This document shows positions 1-7,712 of a DNA stretch of 64,000 nt, in pieces. The stretch is taken from the NCBI RefSeq assembly GCF_002797975.1, contig NZ_PGET01000001.1, positions 2,914,001-2,978,000 on the forward strand, written 5' to 3'. The notes below the pieces were generated by a model. That model was not told the origin of the DNA. It searched no databases and saw only the letters and a list, made by a program, of their open reading frames with translations. Position 1 is the first letter of the stretch. Every line of letters begins with the position of its first letter. Made by a program: the position numbers and the translations under genes. The stretch is from [Clostridium] celerecrescens 18A. GTDB lineage: Bacteria > Bacillota > Clostridia > Lachnospirales > Lachnospiraceae.

Positions 1-1155
1 TCTCGCATCTTTAAACCATATTACATGCATAATTTCACTACTGTCCTTATAATAGAAATAAGGTGATTGTGCTGCTTCATTAAATTGTATTGGTATATTA
101 TTTTCCGCTGCAATCAGTACTGCATTTTCAGTGGTTATTACAGTGGCTTCCGTGGCGCCGGGAACATAGGGAAGTGTCCAATCATAACCAAGTGTGGTGA
201 TACCTAGAAAAATTAATTCAGAAGGAATAATACTAACCGCATAATCTAACAAGCCTCTCAAAAAATCAACCGGAAAGATTGAGCTTGGATAGCTGTAAGA
301 CCTTGCCCAGTCATAAGATGAAAATATAATACCATCCACATATTCAGCAAATTTTGAATAGTCTAATTTTTCAAAACTGGCATATGGGACTTCACTATCC
401 GTAACCGGTGTTGTGGTGATCACGATCCTGACACCTTCTGAATGAAATATCTCTGAAGCTTTTTTCAAATATTCTGCAATATTATTTATATTGTCTAAGG
501 TGATGTCTTCGACATATATGTTGATACCATAATAACCTTTTGATTTTACTATTTGGAGAGCATTATTAATAAGGCTATCCTGTATAGAAGGATTATTTAA
601 AATTTCATAGTTCACTTCACGGCTGGCTATTCCCTCTCCCGAAATCGTGGAAACAAACAGCATGGGTGCAACACCATATGATTTCGCCAGCTGGATAAGT
701 TCCGTGTCGTCAGCAGTTGCGATGATCTCTCCTAAACTTGTAGCTCTATAATTGAAAATAGTCAAATACGTTAAAAAAGGAAGAGTTTTTATTAAAACAG
801 ATTTATCTATATAGGAAAAGATATAACCACTGGTGGCAATTGTTTTTGATTTATTCGTTTGATATTTTATAACAATCGTTTCACCGGAGTACAAATATTC
901 TCTATCAGAGAGATAGGGATTGTTTCTTAATAATTCCATTGTTGAAACACCATGCTGCTCTGCAATACTTTCTAAAGTATCACCAGCCTGGACGGTATAA
1001 ATTGTTTCAGGTTGAACAATCACAATCGTTTGACCTACTGCTAAATTGTCTGGGTTAATAATTCCGTTTTCCAATATTAGTCTGTCTATAGGGATTTTGT
1101 AATACTCTGATATTGTAAAGATGGTTTCACCAGGTTGGACAACGTGTATGATCAT
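1..1155 (-). CDS. LysM-GH18 family protein (spore cortex/peptidoglycan hydrolase-like), C-terminus outside window
   Basis: The frame is open from an ATG at 1155 (GAGGA ribosome binding site just upstream) to the window edge, so 385 codons are visible and the C-terminus is missing. Residues 1-45 and about 50-97 are two LysM repeats (IIHVVQPGETIFTISEYY and YTVQAGDTLESIAEQHG), which bind peptidoglycan or chitin-like glycans. From about residue 110 a GH18 TIM barrel follows, as in YaaH/SleL spore germination enzymes. The GH18 signature DxxDxDxE reads YGINIYVE: the glutamate is kept but the first and third acidic positions are Tyr. It may have weak or altered activity, or be a binding protein. There is no signal peptide, as is usual for spore-coat LysM proteins. 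The fold is clear; activity is uncertain. Confidence 0.85.
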   Translation of the reverse strand, partial: MIIHVVQPGETIFTISEYYKIPIDRLILENGIINPDNLAVGQTIVIVQPETIYTVQAGDTLESIAEQHGVSTMELLRNNPYLSDREYLYSGETIVIKYQTNKSKTIATSGYIFSYIDKSVLIKTLPFLTYLTIFNYRATSLGEIIATADDTELIQLAKSYGVAPMLFVSTISGEGIASREVNYEILNNPSIQDSLINNALQIVKSKGYYGINIYVEDITLDNINNIAEYLKKASEIFHSEGVRIVITTTPVTDSEVPYASFEKLDYSKFAEYVDGIIFSSYDWARSYSYPSSIFPVDFLRGLLDYAVSIIPSELIFLGITTLGYDWTLPYVPGATEATVITTENAVLIAAENNIPIQFNEAAQSPYFYYKDSSEIMHVIWFKDAR

Positions 1156-1420
1156 AGCTATCCTCAAATGATCTTATTAATTCTATTATATGCCAACCCT
1201 ACCTGTTCATAACAATATGTTACAAACAATTACATGATTTTTTGATAATCAAAATCAATACCGGTTCTGAACAGTCCTGCTTCTGTTCCGGCAACCTTCT
1301 GGATTCCGAAACCACATAGTGTGGATCTGTCCGTCTATCCATACGCCGGCATAGATCCTCGCTGTGATTGCCAGCATGACATTTTCCGTTGCACTTTCGT
1401 GGTCCTCGAAAATTGAATGG
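1156..1420. other. intergenic region with a possible decayed coding fragment
   Basis: No intact gene. On the minus strand about 1255-1402 an open stretch reads like protein (segments ENVMLAITARIYAGVWIDG and TMWFRNPEGC) but has no start codon or ribosome binding site. It is probably the C-terminal scrap of an unidentified gene. Confidence 0.35.
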
Positions 1421-2089
1421 TTATTTTTGAATAATAAAGAGCCTGTTCATACCTTTCTGCCAAGTATATTGGAATTCTAAATAAGCAATAATCTCACCAA
1501 ATTTTGATAACTGTTTCTTCCAATATTCTGTAGTGACCTGTCGAAGATGAAGAATCCCATCTTCTTCATATAGATTTCCCCCTTTTTTCTGATAGCCAAA
1601 CGAATCAAGTTCTTCTTTAGAATAATAAGGGTTCATCTTGATAAACCAGCAGCCGTCATGTTTCAAGAGACTGTTTAACTTAAGCATTGTTTCAGTGGAG
1701 ACATCTTTAGGCATTATATCCAAAACATTTGATAAAATAATTCCGTCAAACTCCTCTTTCTCAAACTGATCTAAGAATTTCTCTCCTCCAATAAAAAAAT
1801 GGGTTCTTCTATAATGACTCAGCTTGGCTGTTTCTTTTGCAAATCTAATACCTGTTTCCGCCTTATCTACTCCAACAATCTGATGATCCGGTTGATACTG
1901 CAGGTATTGAAATGAAACATCACCAGTTCCGCATCCAAAGTCCAATACTCGTTTTGTTCTGCCGGCAAACAGTTTCAACGCCTCGTCAAACATTGGTTCA
2001 ACCTTTAGTTCTATCTCTCTTAGATCCAATGGCTGATATTCTTCAAAAATCTTGTTCCACATATCAGTCTCACGTTCATAGGCTTTCAT
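1421..2089 (-). CDS. class I SAM-dependent methyltransferase
   Basis: This 222-residue protein has the Rossmann methyltransferase motif I VLDFGCGTGDVS at about residues 48-59, an acidic residue at the end of strand 2 (IVGVDKAETG) and a post-I/motif IV-like stretch (GIILSNVLDIMP). It would transfer a methyl group from S-adenosylmethionine to an unidentified substrate. It resembles the small UbiE/Tam-like methyltransferases common in Clostridia. The start ATG at 2089 begins MKAYERETDMW and is preceded by an AAGAGGT ribosome binding site. It stands alone between decayed regions, so context gives no substrate. Confidence 0.85.
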   Translation of the reverse strand: MKAYERETDMWNKIFEEYQPLDLREIELKVEPMFDEALKLFAGRTKRVLDFGCGTGDVSFQYLQYQPDHQIVGVDKAETGIRFAKETAKLSHYRRTHFFIGGEKFLDQFEKEEFDGIILSNVLDIMPKDVSTETMLKLNSLLKHDGCWFIKMNPYYSKEELDSFGYQKKGGNLYEEDGILHLRQVTTEYWKKQLSKFGEIIAYLEFQYTWQKGMNRLFIIQK

Positions 2090-2856
2090 ATCTAATACCT
2101 CTTTTACTTACTTCATTTGAACCTGCTAAATATTGAATTCTGATTATAATTTAATGAAATCAATCTGTCAATTATAAATATTTACTTACCACATATTTTG
2201 TAAGCCAAACTCCATAAGCTGATAAATAGAATTTAAATATCCACTATCTACTTTCAGAATAACCGGCTTACTTCGACCTTTGCCCACCCATGCTCGTCTA
2301 ATTGGCCAGTTTCAATATGATGTCTTTCTTCACGCCGTTTACTACCTCATAGGTGTGGGCAAGCACTGGTTCTTGGTGAGCCGGCGCTTCTTAGTATCTC
2401 GAGGCATTTTATCAGTACTACCCAATCCATGTTGTTTATTCATATTCATATAGAATCCTTCCATAGTTGTATAGTCTCAATTATATCATATTTCCGTTTG
2501 CCGCTCAAAGAAATAGTATTGAATTGCCTTCATCAACTTTTCAGCTCCTTTTTACGAATTTGTTCCTAAGCCTCCTTAATCATAAACCCATGATCATAAG
2601 TTTCTTTGCTCATTTTAATTTACCTCCTGCAATTTTTCATAAAGCTGCTGCTTGCCAGTGTCATGTGCTAGTGCTGTTATAATGCCTCTGTTATGCACGA
2701 GAACGGCTATGGGGACGTTTTAATAGTGGGCAGGGTTATTTTTAGACACTAAAATAAGCCCTCTATCAATCACATTTCTATAACTGATAAAGGACTTATG
2801 CTAATGTCCAAATATTTAATTATTCTGATATCATACCAAGACTGTCATTGCTATTC
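2090..2856. other. gene-poor decayed stretch left of the element boundary
   Basis: No intact gene. Minus-strand fragments at about 2270-2450 read as broken protein (for example LAHTYEVVNGVKKDIILKLAN, followed by a stop and DEHGWAKVEVSRLF), suggesting a dead accessory gene with frameshifts. At about 2751-2812 an imperfect inverted repeat (ATAAGCCCTCTATCA against TGATAAAGGACTTAT) could be a terminator. Short open frames on the plus strand have no ribosome binding site or recognisable content. Confidence 0.4.
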
Positions 2857-2886
2857 CTATTTCTCCAATGACTTCATCGTCGGGAA
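2857..2886 (-). pseudogene. displaced 3' end of lysS (last nine codons and stop)
   Basis: Read on the minus strand this encodes FPTMKSLEK followed by TAG, exactly the C-terminus of the intact LysS encoded at 29473-30978. The final codons differ synonymously from the intact gene (TTG GAG AAA TAG here; CTT GAG AAG TAA there), and similarity stops at the inner edge. This is the scar expected when an element integrates into the 3' end of lysS and supplies a replacement end. I infer that this copy is the original chromosomal terminus, pushed 26.6 kb away. Confidence 0.85.
2869..2886. repeat. left attachment site (att core), 18-bp direct repeat
   Basis: TGACTTCATCGTCGGGAA is repeated perfectly in the same orientation at 29485-29502 inside the end of lysS. 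The two copies bracket all the mobility and defence genes. The truncated tyrosine recombinase lies 150 bp inside this end, as is usual for the int side of integrative elements. Confidence 0.85.
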
Positions 2887-3002
2887 GATTAAAACATGAA
2901 AAACATATGTCTGCATATATCTTCATATCTTAATTTTCAAAACCAACGCACTTATACGTCAATTTATAACTCTTCATACATCTTCGTACAAGCATGTTCA
3001 CA

Positions 3003-3034
3003 TTGGTACAAAATTGGTAAAGAATTGGTACATG
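3003..3034. repeat. three 11-bp-spaced direct repeats, candidate integrase arm sites (left)
   Basis: TTGGTACAAA, TTGGTAAAGA and TTGGTACATG begin at 3003, 3014 and 3025, one helical turn apart, just after the recombinase stop. The same motif occurs twice at the other end of the element (29388 and 29399). Arm-type sites bound by the N-terminal domain of tyrosine integrases have this layout. The assignment is inferred from position and pattern. Confidence 0.65.
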
Positions 3035-3038
3035 GTTC

Positions 3039-3305
3039 CTATTCGTCATCATTCTTTAACCCAGCCACTTCATTCCGCATCAGTTTATCTTCCAAACTAC
3101 TAAATTCTTTCTTTTTCAATGCAGTTGTTACATCAGCGTATATATTTAAAGTAGTCTGGACATCTTTATGTCCCAAAGCATCCTGAATAAACTTCAGATT
3201 AACATTGTTCTCTATAAGGCGTGTCGTAAATGTATGGCGAAGTGAATGACAGCTGAATCTTGGCAGCAAAACAGGATTTATTCTTAGCCAACTACTATCA
3301 GCCAA
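3039..3305 (-). pseudogene. tyrosine recombinase (integrase), C-terminal remnant
   Basis: The frame encodes 88 residues with the final catalytic box of phage-type integrases: HSLRHTFTTR (His-x-x-Arg), then LGHKD and the nucleophile region TLNIYADV. A full-length protein is about 380-400 residues, so the arm-binding domain, the core-binding domain and the first catalytic Arg are missing. The only start is a TTG at 3305, with an in-frame stop immediately upstream, so this is a truncation and not a small gene. It sits next to the left att core and was presumably the element's own integrase. Confidence 0.85.
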
Positions 3306-3592
3306 AGTTTATTGTCGATCAAATTTTATAATCCTCAAGCTTTATTCTCTCTCGAAGATCAGATCGCATTAAAGTTGCAACGCTTTTATGTGAAGACATT
3401 TACAAAAAAATCGTAAGCACATAGTTGGTTCTCTCCAGGCTTTGTTGAAATGACAACCTATAAGCTGTTTTTGACTTAACAGTAACAAACATTTTATCAA
3501 ATCAACCAATCTTGAGAAAATCTTACAACTATTTTTAAAATTACATGAAATAAGCTCCTAACTTTAAATATCTTTCTTACAATATATATTTA
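3306..3592. other. intergenic region, junction of truncated integrase
   Basis: No intact gene. A minus-strand fragment (SSHKSVATLMRSDLRERI, then a stop) at about 3330-3405 reads like coding sequence but cannot be assigned. It probably marks the deletion that removed the N-terminal part of the integrase. Confidence 0.35.
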
Positions 3593-5230
3593 TTAAATCT
3601 GCAAAGTCTTATGCACCATACTACATCGTTTTTTATCATGCGCTAGTCCAATGCAAATAACTTCCCCCTTTAATCCTGTATAATATTGGTTCTCAATAAT
3701 CTGCTCTAACGCCTCCTCTTTCAGACGTTCCAGATCTTCCCCTTGCTTAAATTCAATAATTACATGGCTGCGAGCATTCATTAATGCTTCCAGGGTGATA
3801 TCGCTTCTTCCATATCCAGCCTCTATATTACTTGTTACTTTATAAGCTCCTCTAAGTGCAATGCACATCCCTAAAAACAGCATATGATATGCATTTTCCT
3901 TTGCATCCATATAACTGGTACAGGATATTACAATATCCTGATACAATTCAAAAAACCGTTTCATATCTTTATTAATCAGACAAGAAAGCATTTGTTGCAA
4001 GTCCAGTCCGTCAACACCTGATATTTCTGCGATCAATACTTGAAATTCTGACATCACTTCATCATTAGGTATTTTCACCACCGCCGTATTGGAATCAATC
4101 CGTTTCAAGGCTGTCAGATAGCCAGAGTTTACCAGAAGGCCCCACAAACTATAATTACTATCTCTTTCTATATATGAAGTTTCCAATGTAAGCCATACAG
4201 AAATTTCTTTCCCAGATGCCAATTTATCAAAGTCATCCCAAAATCGCTTATCTGCTGTCCGTAGTGCTTGTTTCACCAAAAAGTTAGAGGACGTATTAAT
4301 CCAATAGTTATCCAAAGAACCTATATCAGCGTAATTTAAAACAGACCATGGATTATATATTTCTATGCCTCCAAAGCGGTAACCATAATACTTAATTTGT
4401 ACATTTTCGTCCAATACCAGATCATAATCAGTTAAAAGTTTTTCTGTCTCCGGAGCAGTAAGTCCAAAATAAGAGGCATATTGTTTGTGCATCACCGTAT
4501 ACACTCTGGCATTGTTAAACTGTGAAAATATACTTTCCTTAGCAACTCGCTGTACCCCCGTGATAAGAGCCTGACCCAGTGCAGAATTTCCCTTCATCGC
4601 ACTTCCATAAAGATTAGCGAAAAAAGGTCCCAGCTGGTCATGATATCCGTATTCGTAGCTACTCATAATTGGCTGATCATATTCATCTATCAGAAGGATT
4701 GGACGAATATGATAAAAATCATAAACAACCCTGGTTAAATCCAGCAACACACTTGATAGATAGATATGAGTAGATTTCTGATCCATTAACAAATCGTAGG
4801 ATTCATAAAATTTCTTTGCACTAAAAGAATTTTTGTTTAGTTTATCTCTGAATTTTTCTTCATAGTAACCATATTGCTCCTGCATGGCCAGTTTTAATTG
4901 AGCAGTCAATTCTTCTACTGAGGTACCTTTAGAATTCTTAAATGTAAAATAAATAACAGGTCTTGAGTTAATCTGGTCCGCATATTCCGTATCCATAATT
5001 GCCAAGCCATCAAAAATATCCCTGCTCTCTGTTTCAATATCAAAAAACTCCTTGAGCATTGTCATATTTAATGTCTTTCCGAATCTCCTGGGACGGGCGA
5101 TCAATGCCACTTCATCCTTCATCTCAATAAAATCCTTTATCATTAAGGTTTTATCCACGTAATAAGAGCCATTTTCACGTAATTTTCGGAAATCATCATT
5201 TCCTATCGGTAAGATTCTTTTTACCCCCAT
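3593..5230 (-). CDS. AAA-ATPase-like / PD-(D/E)XK nuclease domain protein (DUF1703 type)
   Basis: This 545-residue protein belongs to the family with an N-terminal AAA-ATPase_like domain and a C-terminal PD-(D/E)XK nuclease-like domain. The Walker A variant is ARPRRFGKTLNM (about residues 45-56) and the Walker B is LLIDEYDQP (about 180). The C-terminal GRSDI followed by VIIEFKQG (about 475-500) matches the D...ExK core of the nuclease fold. These genes are abundant in Bacteroidetes and Clostridia, are often found on mobile DNA, and have no established role; nucleic-acid cleavage coupled to ATP hydrolysis is an inference. The length is normal and no frameshift is seen. The start ATG at 5230 has AAGGAT upstream. 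It is transcribed alone. Confidence 0.85.
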   Translation of the reverse strand: MGVKRILPIGNDDFRKLRENGSYYVDKTLMIKDFIEMKDEVALIARPRRFGKTLNMTMLKEFFDIETESRDIFDGLAIMDTEYADQINSRPVIYFTFKNSKGTSVEELTAQLKLAMQEQYGYYEEKFRDKLNKNSFSAKKFYESYDLLMDQKSTHIYLSSVLLDLTRVVYDFYHIRPILLIDEYDQPIMSSYEYGYHDQLGPFFANLYGSAMKGNSALGQALITGVQRVAKESIFSQFNNARVYTVMHKQYASYFGLTAPETEKLLTDYDLVLDENVQIKYYGYRFGGIEIYNPWSVLNYADIGSLDNYWINTSSNFLVKQALRTADKRFWDDFDKLASGKEISVWLTLETSYIERDSNYSLWGLLVNSGYLTALKRIDSNTAVVKIPNDEVMSEFQVLIAEISGVDGLDLQQMLSCLINKDMKRFFELYQDIVISCTSYMDAKENAYHMLFLGMCIALRGAYKVTSNIEAGYGRSDITLEALMNARSHVIIEFKQGEDLERLKEEALEQIIENQYYTGLKGEVICIGLAHDKKRCSMVHKTLQI

Positions 5231-5510
5231 GCCTTCTATCCTTTCTAAAATATTTGCAGTACATCTTATCCTAATAATATCATATTCCTATCAGTCTTAC
5301 CAGTCCAGGTTCCATTGTTATACCGATTATACTATTTCATCAGTTCGTAGTGCTCACGTCAAATTATAATTAGCAGGATATTTTTCATTTAATACCTTAT
5401 TATAATATACAATTCTCCACGTGAACACTTACAATAATTGTAATGGTATATTAATGTTGTAACACTCCTGCCTAATGAGTTAGAATATTCATTAGAAAAG
5501 GAGTAACACA
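5231..5510. other. intergenic region between ATPase gene and IS3 relic
   Basis: AT-rich, with no gene seen. The plus-strand ribosome binding site (AAAGGAG) of the IS3 orfA relic lies at 5496-5502. The IS3 terminal inverted repeats could not be identified with confidence. Confidence 0.4.
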
Positions 5511-6300
5511 ATGACACAGTTTTCAGATGCTACACGCAAAAAAATCGTAAAGCAGCATATCCAATGAAGGACTCTTGCAAGTCTTGCTGCAGAATATGGC
5601 GTATCCAAAGCCTCAATTTCGAATTGGGTACGTGCATACCGTGAAGAATGACAAACAGATGATGATGCCAAATCCCAGTTAGAATTAATGGAAGAAGTTC
5701 GAAAGCTTCGCCAGGAAAAGACTGAACTTGAAAAGGAAAACAACTTCTTAAAAAAAGCAGCGGCATTCTTCGCTAAGGAAAAAGCACCTTTATTACATTC
5801 CTCGTCGTAAAAAGCCGAACTATAAAAAAGGAACTCCTAATAAGCTTCTTCCTAATATTCTGAATCAGAATTTCGTCGTCAATGAGCCAAATCGCGTCTG
5901 GTGCACAGACTTTTCATATCTTTATCTTACAAACGGAAATGTCCGCTACAACTGCACAATCATAGACCTTTATGACAGAAGCGTTGTTGCGAGTGAAAAT
6001 GGTAAATTCATAACCAGCGATTTTGCGCTAAGTACGCTTGATAAGGCTATCCATGCTCAGCACTGCGATGCTTCACAACTGATCCTTCACTCAGATAAGG
6101 GGGTTCAATTCACATCTACTGATTTCACGAGTTTCTGTGAGTTGCGGGGTATTACGCAAAGTATGAGTCGTGCCGGAACCCCATATGATAATGCTCCGAT
6201 GGAACGTTATTACAATACTTTGAAAGCTGAGCTGATTTATCAGTACAACTTTCGGACGGATAAGGATCTTGATGATGCAGTTAATAAGTTTGTGTACTAA
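5511..6300 (+). pseudogene. IS3-family transposase relic (orfA plus 3' part of orfB)
   Basis: orfA starts at ATG 5511 and shows the HTH (LASLAAEYGVSKASISNWV) and leucine-zipper stretch (EEVRKLRQEKTELEKEN), but has in-frame TGA codons at 5565 and 5649 and ends at 5810. orfB continues in the +1 frame from about 5791 to 6300 with DDE integrase motifs: first Asp in WCTDFSYLYL, second in LHSDKGVQF, Glu in PMERYYNTLK. About 100 N-terminal residues of orfB are missing, so an internal deletion joined the two frames. The element is dead. A further IS3-type C-terminal scrap lies at 18022-18167. Confidence 0.9.
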
Positions 6301-6380
6301 CGGACAATATCCCGATGTACTTTTTATTGTAATTCTTACTATTTATTTCTAATCAGAACCCGGATTTACTAAAAAAGCCA

Positions 6381-6411
6381 CTTGTGGTCACGATGACCAC
6401 AAGTGACCTAA
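6381..6411 (-). repeat. 31-bp inverted repeat copy 1, itself palindromic; also terminator of the DUF6508-like gene
   Basis: On the minus strand this matches 6846-6876 base for base. Each copy contains the hairpin CTTGTGGTCA-TCG-TGACCACAAG. Copy 1 lies just after the stop codon of the DUF6508-like gene and is followed on the minus strand by a T-rich run, so here it can act as a Rho-independent terminator. Confidence 0.75.
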
Positions 6412-6414
6412 CCA

Positions 6415-6825
6415 CTACTTTTCATCAATTCCCTTTAGTCTTTGAAGCCATCTCAGCATTGCTCCACTCTTCAAAAAGCCAAGAAAAGCACCTTCACAGA
6501 ATCGGTCAGCTCGTAATGCACCAACTAATAATGCCATAACAGCTCTTCCATCAAGCCCTCTTACATCTGCTTTCTCCATTGACTCTGTTCCCCACTCAAG
6601 CCCATTCTGTTCTAGTATTTCACCATACTTAGTTAATTCCATCTCAGAATGTGAATCTACAAAGTCATAAATAGCCCGTTCTAAATCAATAACCGTCCTT
6701 TCGTAACCCACAAAAGGCATCTGTATTGGATCATCTTCTGTACCCTTATGCTCTGTATCAACATGCCATTTACCGTATTCTGAACGATCTAATTTAGTAA
6801 TATACTCAGTTAATGCTTCATACAT
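6415..6825 (-). CDS. DUF6508-like protein
   Basis: 136 residues from the ATG at 6825, which has GAGGTG upstream. A longer in-frame start at 6873 would run through a palindromic repeat and is unlikely. Conserved-looking blocks are PIQMPFVGYERTV, MELTKYGEILEQNGLEWG and ALLVGALRADRFCEGAFLGF. The pattern resembles DUF6508, a small soluble family of unknown function in Clostridia; that match is from memory. It ends KGIDEK at 6415. It is enclosed by two 31-bp inverted repeats and follows the McrBC-HNH genes in the same direction after a gap. Confidence 0.6.
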   Translation of the reverse strand: MYEALTEYITKLDRSEYGKWHVDTEHKGTEDDPIQMPFVGYERTVIDLERAIYDFVDSHSEMELTKYGEILEQNGLEWGTESMEKADVRGLDGRAVMALLVGALRADRFCEGAFLGFLKSGAMLRWLQRLKGIDEK

Positions 6826-6845
6826 TCTTTTCACCTCACACCATC

Positions 6846-6876
6846 TTAGGTCACTTGTGGTCATCGTGACCACAAG
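6846..6876 (+). repeat. 31-bp inverted repeat copy 2, upstream of the DUF6508-like gene
   Basis: Identical in inverse orientation to 6381-6411. It lies 21 bp before the start codon at 6825, where a regulator site or a transcript leader hairpin would be expected. Confidence 0.7.
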
Positions 6877-6884
6877 CTATTACA

Positions 6885-7058
6885 TTAAGTCATCTCCATA
6901 CCGCTAAATGCTCTTTTAAGCATCATTTGACCATGATATCCCCCTGACATATCATGACATCCTACAACCAAAGAGTAGTTTTTTTCCATGATGTCAAAAA
7001 TATTATTCATTTCAAATGCATCATGTTTTTCGAAGTTAAGTAAATTGAATATGAACTT
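6885..7058 (-). pseudogene. in-frame continuation of the HNH gene after an ochre stop
   Basis: After the TAA at 7059-7061 the same frame stays open for 57 codons to a TAA at 6885. It reads as plausible protein (FIFNLLNFEKHDAFEMNN and SLVVGCHDMSGGYHGQ). An internal ATG at 7010 would give 41 residues but lacks a ribosome binding site. I read it as the original C-terminal part of the HNH protein cut off by a nonsense mutation. A small separate gene is the alternative. Confidence 0.5.
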
Positions 7059-7688
7059 TTAATCAGATAACTCGAATACTAGCATCTTACCATCCATATT
7101 CCAGTCAATCTTACCTGTTTGAATATCTTTAAATCCCATTGGATCTGTAGAATAATCACGCTTTACAAAGTAAAGCCGCCATTCTCCGTTGTATTTCTTA
7201 GCATCTGGATCTCTCAGAAAATCTAAAAAATCAAACTTTATTCCTTGTGTCTCAGGTATCGATAAAAACTTAGCGTATAATGCCTTTACAATTTGAAGCT
7301 TCGTCTGCTCTTGAAAACCCTTTATCTTCTTTGGATTACCATCTTCATCAAAGAATTTTTTATATGCCTCGTCATATTTGCCAAAAAACGTATTACATTT
7401 CCGACATAATGTACGTGCAGTTCTTCCTTTTGGATACAAATCTTCCGCTAGACTATTATCAAAGTATTCTTCCGCTGTACTTTGCAAATTCTCTCCATTC
7501 CTAATCGCATTTCCAATCTTTCTATTTAATTCTTTGTTTTCACCCATGAAATCATCTGCGAGCTTAATAAAATCTAACTGAATAATATCATCATTTCCAA
7601 CACTATGAGCAGGATAATGCTCTTCACTCATATCCAGATCATCGAAAAACTGCTCGCACAGTCTACATTGTACTTTCTGTTCACTCAA
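7059..7688 (-). CDS. HNH-type nuclease-like protein of the McrBC cluster
   Basis: The protein has 209 residues. Zinc-finger HNH features are CRLC near the N-terminus (residues 8-11), SEEHYPAHSVG (about 21-31, the EH..P..S.G signature of the HNH_5-like group) and LCRKCNTFFGKYDEAY (about 93-108), which together form a Cys4 site around a beta-beta-alpha metal fold. It is predicted to nick or cleave nucleic acid. It lies 24 bp after mcrC in the same direction, so it is probably co-transcribed and may be an extra nuclease of the McrBC locus. Its frame continues in sensible protein beyond the TAA stop, so it may be truncated. Confidence 0.7.
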   Translation of the reverse strand: MSEQKVQCRLCEQFFDDLDMSEEHYPAHSVGNDDIIQLDFIKLADDFMGENKELNRKIGNAIRNGENLQSTAEEYFDNSLAEDLYPKGRTARTLCRKCNTFFGKYDEAYKKFFDEDGNPKKIKGFQEQTKLQIVKALYAKFLSIPETQGIKFDFLDFLRDPDAKKYNGEWRLYFVKRDYSTDPMGFKDIQTGKIDWNMDGKMLVFELSD

Positions 7689-7712
7689 GCTTATTTCCCC
7701 CTTTAACTAGTA

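Noticed and set aside
1255..1402. Scrap near 1300 as a real gene
   Set aside because: No start codon, ribosome binding site or recognised family; kept only as a possible relic.
3593..5230. AAA/PD-(D/E)XK protein as a novel defence gene
   Set aside because: It is a widespread, recognisable family with normal length and motifs; its presence is expected on mobile DNA and gives no new system by itself.
5492..5766. Minus-strand frames across the IS3 relic
   Set aside because: They are shadows of the plus-strand orfA, which shows clear HTH and zipper sequence despite its stops.
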